In this document: one piece after another, positions 25,695 through 34,176 of the stretch
Layout of the letters: each line of letters opens with the position of its first letter
Numbering within the stretch: position 1 is the first letter of the stretch
Assembly (NCBI RefSeq): GCF_000518265.1
Contig: NZ_KI912410.1
Span: forward strand, 848,774-912,773
Direction: 5' to 3'
Source of the DNA: Actinomadura oligospora ATCC 43269
GTDB lineage: Bacteria > Actinomycetota > Actinomycetes > Streptosporangiales > Streptosporangiaceae
DNA: 64,000 nucleotides
The notes under the pieces: model-generated
Seen by the model: only the letters and a program-made list of their open reading frames with translations
Told to the model about the DNA's origin: nothing
The model's database searches: none
Program-made: the position numbers and the translations under genes

Positions 25695-26087
25695 ATGGGG
25701 CACGGGGCGATCAGGACGCTGATGATCGGGGGAGCGCTCGCGGCGGGCGCGTCGGCGCTGCTGGCGGGGTGCGGCGCGGCGGCCGGCGGCGGCGGGAACT
25801 CCGCCACGACCTGCGGAGACGCCAAGCAGGCCTACGAGAAGTACATCGGCGGCGTGCGCGCGGTGTCGGCGGCGGACGCCGCCCAGTGGCGGCAGCCGAC
25901 CGAGCAGCTCGCCGCGAACCTGTCGGGGCTGGCGGACAAGGCGTCCGACGCCAAGCTCAAGAACACGCTGAAGGACCAGGCGGACAAGCTCCGCGCCGCC
26001 GCCGGAACGGTCGCGGCCGGGGACGTCGAACAACTCAACGCGGCCCTGGCCGCCGCCCCCGGAGCCCTCGGCACCGCCTGCCACTGA
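25695..26087 (+). CDS. Small lipoprotein
   Basis: A 130-residue protein with a lipoprotein signal peptide: MGHGAIRTLMIGG, an Ala-rich hydrophobic core, then lipobox LLAGC with Cys at about residue 24. The mature part is an Ala/Asp/Lys-rich helical domain (about 40-130) with Cys at TTCGDAKQAY and at the C-terminal ACH, which could form a disulfide. It is anchored outside the membrane, and function is unknown. The ATG has GGAGGG six bases upstream. It is divergent from the SAM-IV gene. Confidence 0.8.
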   Translation: MGHGAIRTLMIGGALAAGASALLAGCGAAAGGGGNSATTCGDAKQAYEKYIGGVRAVSAADAAQWRQPTEQLAANLSGLADKASDAKLKNTLKDQADKLRAAAGTVAAGDVEQLNAALAAAPGALGTACH

Positions 26088-26099
26088 CCCCGCCGCGCT

Positions 26100-26170
26100 A
26101 GGGCGTGTCTCAAAGTCACCTGCCCTACTGCGCGCCGCTCGCCACGGGCGCCGACTTCGAGACACGCCCT
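26100..26170. repeat. 71-bp element with 18-bp near-perfect terminal inverted repeats
   Basis: AGGGCGTGTCTCAAAGTC (26100-26117) and GACTTCGAGACACGCCCT (26153-26170) match in 17 of 18 positions. They enclose 35 unrelated bases, and no transposase is present. Such ends resemble actinomycete IS termini, so this may be a MITE-like remnant. The lipoprotein stop is 12 bases away, so a long-loop terminator is the alternative. Confidence 0.55.
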
Positions 26171-26191
26171 GACGGACGCCGGGCACGGAAA

Positions 26192-26219
26192 AGGGGTCCC
26201 GAGAGAACTCGGGACCCCT
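26192..26219 (-). terminator. Rho-independent terminator of the PBP gene
   Basis: Perfect 12-bp stem, loop of four, then TTTCC on the minus strand, four bases after the penicillin-binding protein stop. Confidence 0.88.
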
Positions 26220-26223
26220 CGGG

Positions 26224-28551
26224 TCAGAAGCCCAGGTCGCCGGTGCCGCCACCCCCGCCGCCACCGCCGGTTCCGCCGCCACCTCCGCCGGTTCCGCCTC
26301 CGCCGCCGGGCCCGGGGCTGGTCGGGCCGCCCGTCGGCTTGTCGGTGGGACGGTGCGTCGGACGGCCGGTCGGCTGCCCGCCGGGCACCGTCGGACGGCC
26401 GCCCGGCTTGGTCGGCCTGCCGGACGGAGGCTTGGTCGTCGGGGTGTCGGTCGGGCGGTTCGTCACCGGGCCCTGGTCGTAGCCGGTGTCGATGGACGGC
26501 GGGTCGAACGACTTGGCCTCGAGGTTCTTGATGGAGACCGCGTCGCCCATGTAGCTCTTCCAGATCTGCGCCGGAAGCTGACCGCCGTAGGAGCCGTAGC
26601 CCGGGATGTTCAGCGGCTTGCCGTCGCTGCGGAACATCGCGACGGTCGTCTGGAGCTGCGGGACGAACCCGTTGAACCAGATCGCCGCGCCGCCGTTGGT
26701 GGTGCCGGTCTTGCCCGCGACGTCGCGTCCGTCGTCGAGCTGGGCGCCGGTGCCGGTGCCGCCCTGGACGACCTTCTGCATCGCGTAGGTGGCGTCCTTG
26801 GCGACCTGGTCGCTGAAGACGTTGTCGCCCTTCTCGGAGAACTCGTCCGAGTTGCCCTTGTTGTCCTCGACCGAGCGGACCACGTAGGGGGTGCGGTGCG
26901 TGCCGCCCGCCGCGAAGGTCGAGTACACCCCGGCCATCTCGATCGGGTGCACCGAGATCGGGCCGAGCGGCAGCGACGGCGCGGTGTTCGCTCCGTTCGC
27001 GGTGAGCTGGCTCTTCGGGATGCCGAGCGCCTCGGCCATCTTCGTCACCTTGTCGAGCCCGACCTGCTGGCCGAGGTTGACGTAGGCGGTGTTCACCGAG
27101 TGCTCGGTGGCGGTGACCAGGTTGATGTTCCCGAACTGCTCGTCGGAGTCGTTGTGCAGCGGGGTCCCCGCGAAGGTCTGCGGGGACGAGCCGTCCTCGG
27201 TGGTGTCGAGGCCGTAGCCCGCCTTGAGCGCGGCGGCCAGCACGATCGGCTTGAAGCCCGAACCCGGCTGCGCCCAGTCGTACCAGACGCTCGAGCCCAT
27301 CTCGTCGAGGTAGTTGCGCCCGCCGTAGAAGGCGAGCACCTGCCCGGTGGACGGGTCGACCGACACCAGCGCGGTGCGGATCTTCTTGCTCATCCCGCTC
27401 GGGACGTTGCCGTTCACCGCCTGCTTGGCGGCGTCCATGAGGTTCTTGTCGAACGTCGTGACGATCTTCAGGCCGTCCCGGTTGATCTCGTCCTCGGTGT
27501 AGCCGCGGCGCTCGATCAGCTCCTTGCGGGCCACGTTGATCATGTAGCCGTTCTGGCCGCGGTAGACGTTCTTCAGCTTCTGCTTGCGCGGCTCCGGGAA
27601 CCTCATCTGCGCCTGCTGCGCGGGCGTCACCGCGTGGTCGCGGACCATGTTCCCGACGACGGCCTGCCAGCGCTGCTTGGCGTAGGTCAGGGACGCGCCG
27701 GACGGGTCGCCGAACGGCGTCGGCTGCTGGATCGCCGCGGCCAGGTAGGCGCCCTCGGACGGGGTGAGGTCCCGGACGTCCTTGTTGTAGTAGGCGTGCG
27801 CGGCGGCCTGGATGCCGTAGGCGTCGCGGCCGAAGTAGATGGTGTTCAGGTACTGCTCGAGGATCCAGTCCTTGGACTTCTCCCGGCCCACCTTCAGGGA
27901 GACCATGATCTCCTTGAGCTTGCGGGTGACCGAGCGCTCCTGGCCGATGCCGCCGTAGTAGTTGCGGACCATCTGCTGGGTGATGGTCGAGCCGCCCTGC
28001 AGCTGCTTGCCGGTCGCGGTGGACCAGAGCGCGCGCCCGGTGCCCTTCACCGAGACGCCGGGGTCGCTGTAGAAGCTGCGGTTCTCGGCGGCGATGACCG
28101 CGTCGCGCACGCTCTTGGGAACCTGGCTGATCGGCACCGCCTCGCGGTTGGTGCCGGTCTTGGCGATCACGGTCTTGCCGTCGGCGTAGTAGTACGTCGG
28201 GCCCTGCGCGACGGCGGCCTGCGACGGCGACGGGACGGGGGTGAGCAGGTAGGCGACGGCGAACCCGGCGACGCCGAGGCCGATCAGCCCGAGCAGGACG
28301 AACAGCGCGCGGCGGGTGTACCTCGCGCCGCGGCTGCGCTTCTTGCGCGGCCCTCGCGGCCCCCCGGCCGTGCCCGGCGCCCGTCCCGCGACGCCCGCCG
28401 CGGTGCGGGAGGTCGCGGCGGCCTTGGCCCCGGCCGTGCGCGGGCTCTCGGCGATCCCGCCGAGCCGCGCGGCGGAGGCGTTCCGGGACGAGACGTCCTT
28501 GTTCGACCCGGTGGACGATTCGCCCCCCGGGGTCCTGTTCTTGCTGCTCAC
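26224..28551 (-). CDS. Bifunctional class A penicillin-binding protein
   Basis: A 775-residue peptidoglycan synthase with transglycosylase and transpeptidase activities. A basic, disordered cytoplasmic N-terminus (about 1-80) leads to one membrane helix (about 82-105). The GT51 domain follows, with the catalytic-Glu motif AAENRSFY near 150 and GGSTITQQ near 185. The transpeptidase domain has SxxK in PGSGFKP (about 432), SVN in TEHSVNTAY (about 485) and KTG in VAGKTGTTNGG (about 612). The C-terminus is a Pro/Thr/Gly tail of about 90 residues ending in long Gly runs, with no PASTA domain. GTG start. Terminators flank the gene on both sides, so it is monocistronic. Confidence 0.96.
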   Translation of the reverse strand: MSSKNRTPGGESSTGSNKDVSSRNASAARLGGIAESPRTAGAKAAATSRTAAGVAGRAPGTAGGPRGPRKKRSRGARYTRRALFVLLGLIGLGVAGFAVAYLLTPVPSPSQAAVAQGPTYYYADGKTVIAKTGTNREAVPISQVPKSVRDAVIAAENRSFYSDPGVSVKGTGRALWSTATGKQLQGGSTITQQMVRNYYGGIGQERSVTRKLKEIMVSLKVGREKSKDWILEQYLNTIYFGRDAYGIQAAAHAYYNKDVRDLTPSEGAYLAAAIQQPTPFGDPSGASLTYAKQRWQAVVGNMVRDHAVTPAQQAQMRFPEPRKQKLKNVYRGQNGYMINVARKELIERRGYTEDEINRDGLKIVTTFDKNLMDAAKQAVNGNVPSGMSKKIRTALVSVDPSTGQVLAFYGGRNYLDEMGSSVWYDWAQPGSGFKPIVLAAALKAGYGLDTTEDGSSPQTFAGTPLHNDSDEQFGNINLVTATEHSVNTAYVNLGQQVGLDKVTKMAEALGIPKSQLTANGANTAPSLPLGPISVHPIEMAGVYSTFAAGGTHRTPYVVRSVEDNKGNSDEFSEKGDNVFSDQVAKDATYAMQKVVQGGTGTGAQLDDGRDVAGKTGTTNGGAAIWFNGFVPQLQTTVAMFRSDGKPLNIPGYGSYGGQLPAQIWKSYMGDAVSIKNLEAKSFDPPSIDTGYDQGPVTNRPTDTPTTKPPSGRPTKPGGRPTVPGGQPTGRPTHRPTDKPTGGPTSPGPGGGGGTGGGGGGTGGGGGGGGTGDLGF

Positions 28552-28811
28552 TGGCCCCCCGTGATTTTTTCGTTATCGACGATACCCGAGGGGTTTCGGT
28601 GCGTCGGGCGGGTCAGCGCGCTCACATGGCCCCCACTACAAGGACGACTGGAAAGCCCCGGAGGTTCGCGTGGCGCGGGTCACAGAGCGCCGGATCCTCG
28701 GAGAATCCCGGGCTGCCCGGAGACGCCGGGAAATGCCCAGGTCGCAGGCCGCTCGAAAGGGAAGGTCTTTCGATTCGTCCGATATCGGACGGCCTGCGGA
28801 TGGACCGAAAA

Positions 28812-28853
28812 CGAATGGCGGGACGGTCCGGTTCCGGACCGTCCCGCCATTCG
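28812..28853 (-). terminator. Rho-independent terminator of the FKBP gene
   Basis: A 20-bp perfect inverted repeat (28812-28831 with 28834-28853) is followed on the minus strand by TTTTCGG. It starts 16 bases after the FKBP stop. The rest of the 318-bp gap (28552-28869) shows no gene. Confidence 0.9.
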
Positions 28854-28869
28854 GGACCTCGATGTCGGA

Positions 28870-30042
28870 TCAGCCGGTCTTGGCCGCCCCGAGGATGTCC
28901 ACCACGAACACCACCGTGTCGGTGCCCTTGATGCCGGCCTGCGGGTTGCCGGTCTTCCCGTAGCCGTCGTTCGGCGGCAGGATCAGCATCACGCGGCTGC
29001 CGACCTTCAGGTCACGCAGGCCCTTGAAGAAGCCGGGCATCGCGCCGGGCGGCGGGTCGGCCAGCGGGAACGCCGCGGGCGCGCCCTTCTCCCAGGACGA
29101 GTCGAACTGCTTGCCGGTGCCCCAGATCTGGCCGACGTAGTTCACCACCGCGGTGTCGTCCTTGGTGGTGGCCGGGCCGGTGCCCTGGATCAGGGTCTTG
29201 ACCTGCATGGTCTTCGGCGGGTCGACCTTCGGGATGGTGACCTTCGGGGCCTTGCCCTTCTGCGGCTCGACCGTCGGCAGGTTCTTGTCGGTGAGCTTCT
29301 GCTCGGCGCCCGTCGCCTCGGCGTTGGTCGGGATGACCTTGAGGACGTCGGCGACGAACACGACCGAGTCGCCCTCGGCCAGGCCGAACTGCTGCGCGGA
29401 CTGCGGGTCGAAGCTCTGGTCCGGCGGGATCTGCAGCACCACGCGGCTGCCCTCGGCCTTGTTGGTCAGGCCGTTCTTCAGGCCCTTGACCTGGAGCTTG
29501 TCGACCGGCAGCAGCTGCGGGCCGGGCTGCGGGTTGAGCTCGGACTTCTCCCGGGTGTCCAGCACCTTCTTGCTGGTCGAGCCCTTCTTGTCCGACTTGT
29601 CGCCGCCCTTGGGCGTCCACTTGTAGATCTCGTAGTGGAGCAGGGCCAGCGTGTTCGCGCCGATCTTGGGACCGGTGCCGGTGACCGGCTCGGTCACCTT
29701 CAGCGCCTTGCCCGGCGTGACCGCGCCCGGGATCTTCACCTTCGGCGCGCTCCCGAACGCCCCGGTCACCTCGACCTTGGGCGCGGGCCGCGTCACGTAC
29801 CAGGTGGTCCCCCCGGCGATGGCGAGTACCGCGACGACCGCGACCACGATCGCGATGTTGCGGCGCTTCTTGGCCTGCGCGGCCGTCAGCCCCGAGGGCT
29901 TCGCGGACGGCTTGAGCGGCTGGCCGCCGGACCGTCCGCCGCTGATGCCGTGCGGGGTGAACTCCGGGCTGCGGATGTTCTTGGCGTTGGGCAGCTTGGC
30001 CTTGACCGCCGGCTCACCCCGGGGCTTGTCGTCGTCGGACAT
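28870..30042 (-). CDS. Membrane-anchored FKBP-type peptidyl-prolyl isomerase with two FKBP domains
   Basis: A 390-residue protein catalysing proline cis-trans isomerisation during folding outside the membrane. A cytoplasmic N-terminus (about 1-58) precedes a membrane helix (IAIVVAVVAVLAIAGGTTWYV). Two FKBP modules follow. The first (about 110-240) is degenerate, with SRVVLQIPPDQSF and SVVFVADVLKV. The second (about 285-388) is canonical: VVNYVGQIWGTGKQFDSSW, FFKGLRDLKVGSRVMLILPP, YGKTG and DTVVFVVDIL. Only the second is likely fully active. ATG start, monocistronic, with its own terminator. Confidence 0.93.
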   Translation of the reverse strand: MSDDDKPRGEPAVKAKLPNAKNIRSPEFTPHGISGGRSGGQPLKPSAKPSGLTAAQAKKRRNIAIVVAVVAVLAIAGGTTWYVTRPAPKVEVTGAFGSAPKVKIPGAVTPGKALKVTEPVTGTGPKIGANTLALLHYEIYKWTPKGGDKSDKKGSTSKKVLDTREKSELNPQPGPQLLPVDKLQVKGLKNGLTNKAEGSRVVLQIPPDQSFDPQSAQQFGLAEGDSVVFVADVLKVIPTNAEATGAEQKLTDKNLPTVEPQKGKAPKVTIPKVDPPKTMQVKTLIQGTGPATTKDDTAVVNYVGQIWGTGKQFDSSWEKGAPAAFPLADPPPGAMPGFFKGLRDLKVGSRVMLILPPNDGYGKTGNPQAGIKGTDTVVFVVDILGAAKTG

Positions 30043-30358
30043 GTTTCCTCACTCGCTCCGGGTTCGTCGACACCAGGTCCAAAGGTCAACCACCCTGCCA
30101 GGCCACACCTAAGGTCGTTGTGAAGAACAGGGAGAGGACCAGGCCCGCAATCTACCGTCCCGAGCCCGAAGATGCCGCTCCCGGCGACCGCCGATCACCG
30201 ACCGAAATCCCCGCACGCCCCTGCTGGGCGCCGCGAAACCCCTTCCGGCGGGGCTGACCAGGCGTGATCCGGCCGCGACCGGCCCGATTCCGAGAGGGCC
30301 GTCGTGGGACGGCCGCCGTGAGACGGCCGGTCCGATCTTGGAGGCTGGGCGCGGGCGG
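30043..30358. other. Intergenic region, no gene seen
   Basis: These 316 bp lie between two minus-strand genes and should hold the FKBP promoter. A partly self-complementary GACGGCCG run at about 30299-30330 could form a weak hairpin after the TetR stop. Confidence 0.5.
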
Positions 30359-30934
30359 TCAGAGCTTGAGCAGGGCGGTGGCGGCCTCGGCGACGAGGTC
30401 CTCGGCGGACTCCGGGATCGGCGTCCCCTCCCGGAGATGACGCCTGACGAGGCTCTGCGGGACGTCCACGACGGCGAGGACGACGCGTCCGGGGTCGGCC
30501 GCGTGGCCGAGGCGGGCCGCCAGGTCGGTCAGCGCGTACTGGACGCGCCGGTTGCCGTGGGCGAGGCGGTCCTTGTCGGCGTCCGGCCATTCGGCTTGTC
30601 CGAAATCACGGGGGCCGTACTGGAGCAGCAGCGCCTCGCGGGGGTGGGCGCGGCTCCAGGAGACGACCTGGCGGGCGGCGTCCACGGCGGCGCGTCCGGC
30701 CGGTTCGCCGGACGCGGCGGCGACGAAGCCGTCCTGGAAGCGCTCGAGCGTGCGCAGCCAGACGGCCGCCAGCAGCGCCATCGCGCTGGGGAAGCGGTGG
30801 TAGACCGAGCCGCTCGGCGCGCCCGCCGAACGCGCGACGGCCGCGACCGTGACGCCCGAGGGCCCGGCCTCGAAGGCCAGGTCGACGGCCGCGTCCAGCA
30901 GCCGGTCGCGGTCGTGCCGCGCAGGTCGCCCCAT
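30359..30934 (-). CDS. TetR/AcrR-family transcriptional regulator
   Basis: A 191-residue one-component repressor. The helix-turn-helix is at about residues 8-52 (DRLLDAAVDLAFEAGPSGVTVAAVARSAG and SVYHRFPS), followed by an all-helical ligand domain. Divergent from a Moco oxidoreductase/membrane protein pair with a 70-bp gap, so it probably controls those two genes and itself. Ligand unknown. Confidence 0.92.
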   Translation of the reverse strand: MGRPARHDRDRLLDAAVDLAFEAGPSGVTVAAVARSAGAPSGSVYHRFPSAMALLAAVWLRTLERFQDGFVAAASGEPAGRAAVDAARQVVSWSRAHPREALLLQYGPRDFGQAEWPDADKDRLAHGNRRVQYALTDLAARLGHAADPGRVVLAVVDVPQSLVRRHLREGTPIPESAEDLVAEAATALLKL

Positions 30935-31004
30935 GCGGCGAGGGTACCGGTGGGGTACGCTCCCCTCAATATTGGAGATCGCTCTCTAAAAACAGGAGGG
31001 ACGC

Positions 31005-31691
31005 GTGAACACCGCATCCGGCCTGCCGCCGGGACAGGTCCCGGCCGGGCACCGTCCGTTCGGGCTGCCGCGCTTCGGGCCGGTCGTCCCGCGTCCGCGT
31101 GGCACGGCGTCCGTGACCGTCACGGGGGCCGTCCGCCATCCCGGCCAGGTCTCGGCGGCGGAGCTCGCCGCGCTGCCGGGCCGCACCGACCGCGTCGCCG
31201 ACCTGCACTGCGTCACCACGTGGAGCGCGCTCGGGCTGTCCTGGAGCGGGGTGCCGTTCCGCGACGTCCACGCGTATCTCACTGATCTGGTGGCGGTCCG
31301 TCAGGCCGTGCGCTGGGTCACCTTCACCGGCCTGGACGGCTTCTCGGCCACCCTGCGCCTGGACGACGCGCTCGCCCCGGACGTCCTTCTCGCCGACGCC
31401 CTGGACGGCGCGTCCCTCGGGCCCGACCAGGGCGCGCCGCTGCGGCTGGTCGCCCCGGCGCACTACGGCTACAAGAGCGTCAAGCACGTCTGCCAGATCG
31501 AGTACCGCACCGCCTACGCCGCGGGCCCTGCGGGCTGGAAGGCCCACCCGCGCGGACGCGTCGCGCACGAGGAACGCAGCCGCTACCTGCCCGGACGCGT
31601 CTGGCGTCCGCTCTGGCGCGCCCTCCTGCCGAGGTCCCGCGCCGCCTACGAATCCGCCCGCGCCCGCACGAACGGAAGGGGACGACCGTGA
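31005..31691 (+). CDS. Molybdopterin-dependent oxidoreductase (sulfite-oxidase fold)
   Basis: A 228-residue single-domain member of the oxidoreductase molybdopterin-binding family (SUOX/YedY-like). The molybdenum-ligating cysteine is Cys69 in VADLHCVTTWSALG. The conserved LVAPAHYGYKSVKHVCQIEY stretch lies near residue 150. No signal peptide, haem or dimerisation domain. The C-terminus is basic. It is coupled by a GTGA overlap to a small membrane protein, which may be its redox partner or anchor. Substrate unknown. A TetR gene is divergent. Confidence 0.9.
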   Translation: MNTASGLPPGQVPAGHRPFGLPRFGPVVPRPRGTASVTVTGAVRHPGQVSAAELAALPGRTDRVADLHCVTTWSALGLSWSGVPFRDVHAYLTDLVAVRQAVRWVTFTGLDGFSATLRLDDALAPDVLLADALDGASLGPDQGAPLRLVAPAHYGYKSVKHVCQIEYRTAYAAGPAGWKAHPRGRVAHEERSRYLPGRVWRPLWRALLPRSRAAYESARARTNGRGRP

Positions 31692-32095
31692 ACGGCCTGA
31701 ACCGCTGGGTCCCGCGCCTGATCATCGCGACGTCGGTGCTGCACTTCGTCTGGGCGTTCGTCCAGCCCAACGCCTGGGACGACATCGTCCGCGACGGGTT
31801 CGCCGCCACGGTCGTCGACACCGACGCGCCCGGCTACTGGAACCGCGAGGCCAGTGTCTGGTTCCTCACCGCGGGCGCGCTGCTGCTCGTCCTCGGCACC
31901 ATGACCCGCCTGGCCGTCCGGCTCACCGGGCGGATCCCCGCCCAGGTCGGCTGGTTCCTCCTCGCGACCGGCGTCCCGCTGTGCGCGATCTACTTCCCGG
32001 TCACGGGTAGCTGGGCGCTGGTCGTCCTCGGCGTCCTGGCCCTGATCGCGTCCTACCGCGCCCCCGCCGCCGCGCCGGAGGCGGCCTCCCGCTGA
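31688..32095 (+). CDS. Four-helix membrane protein (DUF6463-like)
   Basis: A 135-residue protein with four hydrophobic helices at about 9-27, 57-75, 85-103 and 107-122. It starts GTG, overlapping the stop of the oxidoreductase gene (GTGA), which implies coupled translation. The pattern WNREASVWFLTAGALLL fits DUF6463-type membrane proteins. Role unknown; anchoring or electron input for its neighbour is a guess from context. Confidence 0.75.
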   Translation: MNGLNRWVPRLIIATSVLHFVWAFVQPNAWDDIVRDGFAATVVDTDAPGYWNREASVWFLTAGALLLVLGTMTRLAVRLTGRIPAQVGWFLLATGVPLCAIYFPVTGSWALVVLGVLALIASYRAPAAAPEAASR

Positions 32096-32104
32096 CCCCT
32101 CGTC

Positions 32105-32135
32105 GACGTCCGGCCCTCCGCCAGGGCCGGACGTC
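32105..32135. terminator. Bidirectional terminator
   Basis: Perfect 13-bp stem (32105-32117 with 32123-32135) and 5-nt loop between two convergent genes, touching the stop of the TetR gene. Confidence 0.8.
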
Positions 32136-32735
32136 CTATTCGGCTGTCGCCAGGCCCTTGATCAGGACGGTCACGACGCGTTCGATCCGTCCGCGCAGGT
32201 CGGGCTCGTCCACGGGGTGGCTGAGCAGCAGCTGGTGGACGGCGCCGACGAGCGCGAGCGCGACAGCCTCGGCGTCGGTGTCGGCGGCGACGCGTCCGAG
32301 GGCCTTCTCGGCGTCCAGGTAGTCCGCGAACGCCGCCTCGCCGGCGTGCAGCTCGGGCATCTCCTCCCGCGCGACGGTGTGCATGCGGTGCAGGAGCGGC
32401 GGACGGGCCCGGACCAGGTTCGTGAGCGCGAGCGGGGTCGGCTCGAGCAGCAGGGTCGCGCCGTCGGTGAGGTTCCCGGACACCGTCCCGGCTCCGGCCC
32501 GTCCGGGTAGCAGGGCCAGCCGGTCGGCCGTGGGCCGCACCCGGTCGAGGACGAACTCGGCCAGGAACTCGTCGAAGTCCGGGAAGTGGTTGTAGAGCAG
32601 GCCGGTCGCGCATCCGGCCTCGCGGGTGACGGCCCGTCCGCTCAGCGCGCCCGGCCCCTCGCGGACCAGGACGCGCTCGGCCGCGTCGAAGAGCTGCCGC
32701 CGGACGTCGGTCATCGGCACACCACGGGGTGACAT
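32136..32735 (-). CDS. TetR-family transcriptional regulator
   Basis: A 199-residue TetR protein. The helix-turn-helix spans about 8-55 (ALSGRAVTREAGCATGLLYNHFPDFDEFL), then a helical effector domain. ATG at 32735; an alternative ATG seven codons later (MTDVRRQLF) is possible. An 82-bp gap separates it from a divergent FAD monooxygenase and holds a 32-bp palindrome, so it most likely represses that gene and itself. Confidence 0.93.
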   Translation of the reverse strand: MSPRGVPMTDVRRQLFDAAERVLVREGPGALSGRAVTREAGCATGLLYNHFPDFDEFLAEFVLDRVRPTADRLALLPGRAGAGTVSGNLTDGATLLLEPTPLALTNLVRARPPLLHRMHTVAREEMPELHAGEAAFADYLDAEKALGRVAADTDAEAVALALVGAVHQLLLSHPVDEPDLRGRIERVVTVLIKGLATAE

Positions 32736-32766
32736 GGCGATCCACTCTAGGCCCTGGACAGGGAAT

Positions 32767-32798
32767 GAACAGTCGCTCATTATGATGAGCACTCGTTC
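32767..32798. promoter_or_regulatory. Putative TetR operator (GCTCAT/ATGAGC palindrome)
   Basis: GAAC-N4-GCTCAT-N-AT-N-ATGAGC-N4-GTTC is symmetric over 32 bp and centred in the gap between the regulator and the monooxygenase. The size suits one or two TetR dimers. Confidence 0.7.
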
Positions 32799-32816
32799 AT
32801 CATCAAAGGGGGAGCC

Positions 32817-33977
32817 ATGGGTTCCGACATCCGGCGGGCCATCGTCGTGGGAGCGGGCATCGCGGGACTGACCACGGCGCTGCGCCTGCGCGGCATCGGC
32901 TGGGACGTCCTGCTGCTCGAACGCGCGCCCGCCCGCCGCCGGGGCGGCTACGCCCTGACGCTGACCGGCGGGGGCCACGCCGCCGCCGAAGCGCTCGGCA
33001 TCCTCCCCGGCCTGCGCGAACGCCACTTCGACGTGGACCTTCTCTTCGTCAACGCCGACGGCGGACGGCGCTTCACCCTCCCCGCCGACCGGGCCGAGGC
33101 CCTCCGGGGCGGGCGGGCCCTCAACCTCCTGCGCGGCGACATCGAGGACGTCCTGTTCACCGCCGTCCCGGACGACGTCGAGGTCCGCTTCGGCGCGACC
33201 GTGACGTCCATCGCCCAGGACGAGGACGGCGTCCGGGCCGTCCTCGACGACGGCACCACCGAGCGCGCGGACCTCCTGGTCGGCGCGGACGGCCTGCACT
33301 CGGCCGTCCGCGACCTGGCCTTCGACGTCGGACCGTCCGTCCTCCGCGACCTCGGCTACACCGTCGCCGCGTTCAGCCTGCGGAAACTCCCCGCGGGCCT
33401 GGCGGAGAGGGCCGTCACCACGTTCTCCCCTCCCGGCCGCAGCATCGCCGTCGCGTCCCTGGGACGGGACCGCGCCGCCGCCTACTTCATCCACAAGAGC
33501 TCCGACCCCGCCGGGGACCGGGCCCTCGGACCCGAACAGACCCTCGCGAACCGCTACGGCGACCTCGGCTGGGTCGTCCCCGACCTCCTGGGCCAGCTCG
33601 CCGACACCGACTCGGTCTACTTCGACGGCGTCGCCCAGATCGCCGCCGACCGCTGGCACCGGGGACGCGTCGTCCTCGTCGGCGACGCCGCCTGGTGCCT
33701 CACCCCGTTCTCCGGCTACGGCGCGTCCCTGTCGATGGCCGGAGCCGACCTCCTGGGCACCGCCCTCGAAGCCGAACCGGCCGACATCCCGGCCGCCCTC
33801 ACCGCCTGGGAGGCCCGGCTGCGCCCCGAGGCCGACCGCTTCCAGACCCGGGCACGCCGCGCCGCCGCGATGCACGCGCCGTCCACCCGGTCCGAACTCC
33901 TCAGGCGCGACTTCCTGCTGAGGGCCGCGAGCCTCCGCCCCGTGACCCACGTCCTCGCCCACCTGTCCCGCCACTGA
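32817..33977 (+). CDS. FAD-dependent monooxygenase
   Basis: A 386-residue class A flavoprotein hydroxylase of the PHBH fold. FAD-binding motif VVGAGIAGLTTALRL lies near residue 10, the DG motif LVGADGLHSAVRD near 155, and the GD motif GRVVLVGDAAWCLTPFSGYGASLSMAGAD near 283. It is cytosolic and uses NAD(P)H and O2. It resembles oxidoreductases that modify aromatic or tetracycline-like compounds, but the substrate is unknown. The ATG has GGGGGAG just upstream. Probably repressed by the divergent TetR protein through the palindrome between them. Confidence 0.93.
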   Translation: MGSDIRRAIVVGAGIAGLTTALRLRGIGWDVLLLERAPARRRGGYALTLTGGGHAAAEALGILPGLRERHFDVDLLFVNADGGRRFTLPADRAEALRGGRALNLLRGDIEDVLFTAVPDDVEVRFGATVTSIAQDEDGVRAVLDDGTTERADLLVGADGLHSAVRDLAFDVGPSVLRDLGYTVAAFSLRKLPAGLAERAVTTFSPPGRSIAVASLGRDRAAAYFIHKSSDPAGDRALGPEQTLANRYGDLGWVVPDLLGQLADTDSVYFDGVAQIAADRWHRGRVVLVGDAAWCLTPFSGYGASLSMAGADLLGTALEAEPADIPAALTAWEARLRPEADRFQTRARRAAAMHAPSTRSELLRRDFLLRAASLRPVTHVLAHLSRH

Positions 33978-33984
33978 GGACGGT

Positions 33985-34013
33985 GAGGGCGGGGCACGGG
34001 CCGCCCCGCCCTC
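33985..34013. terminator. Bidirectional terminator
   Basis: Perfect 11-bp stem (33985-33995 with 34003-34013) and 7-nt loop between the monooxygenase gene and the convergent RiPP operon. Confidence 0.75.
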
Positions 34014-34029
34014 GTCTCGGTGCCGGCGG

Positions 34030-34155
34030 TCACCTGCTGCAGGCGCAGGAGCTGCAGCCGGCAGAGCTTTCGGCGGTCGTGTCGGAGTGGTCCTCGACGG
34101 GTTCCAGGGTGAACTCCTGGTCGGTCTTCTCCTCTTCGGTGAGCTGCGGCTCCAT
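34030..34155 (-). CDS. Putative RiPP precursor peptide with CxxCxC core
   Basis: A 41-residue peptide starting MEPQLTEEEK, with an acidic, Cys-free leader (eleven Asp/Glu in the first 29 residues, including EFTLEPVEDHSD) and a short C-terminal core AGCSSCACSR with Cys34, Cys37 and Cys39. Start ATG at 34155 is preceded by GGGAGAA at good spacing. It is the third gene after an MNIO enzyme and its partner on the same strand, a hallmark arrangement for MNIO-modified RiPPs, in which cysteines become thiooxazoles, thioamides or other groups, often for copper handling. Precursor status is inferred from composition and context. I do not recognise the core from a described family. Confidence 0.75.
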   Translation of the reverse strand: MEPQLTEEEKTDQEFTLEPVEDHSDTTAESSAGCSSCACSR

Positions 34156-34176
34156 GGTCCGTTCTCCCTTCGTGAG

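Noticed and set aside
25646-25695. Plus-strand -10/-35 pair for the lipoprotein gene
   Set aside because: A TTGACG at 25623 exists, but the nearest A/T-rich hexamer is 24 bases away; the TATACT there is better assigned to the minus-strand riboswitch promoter.
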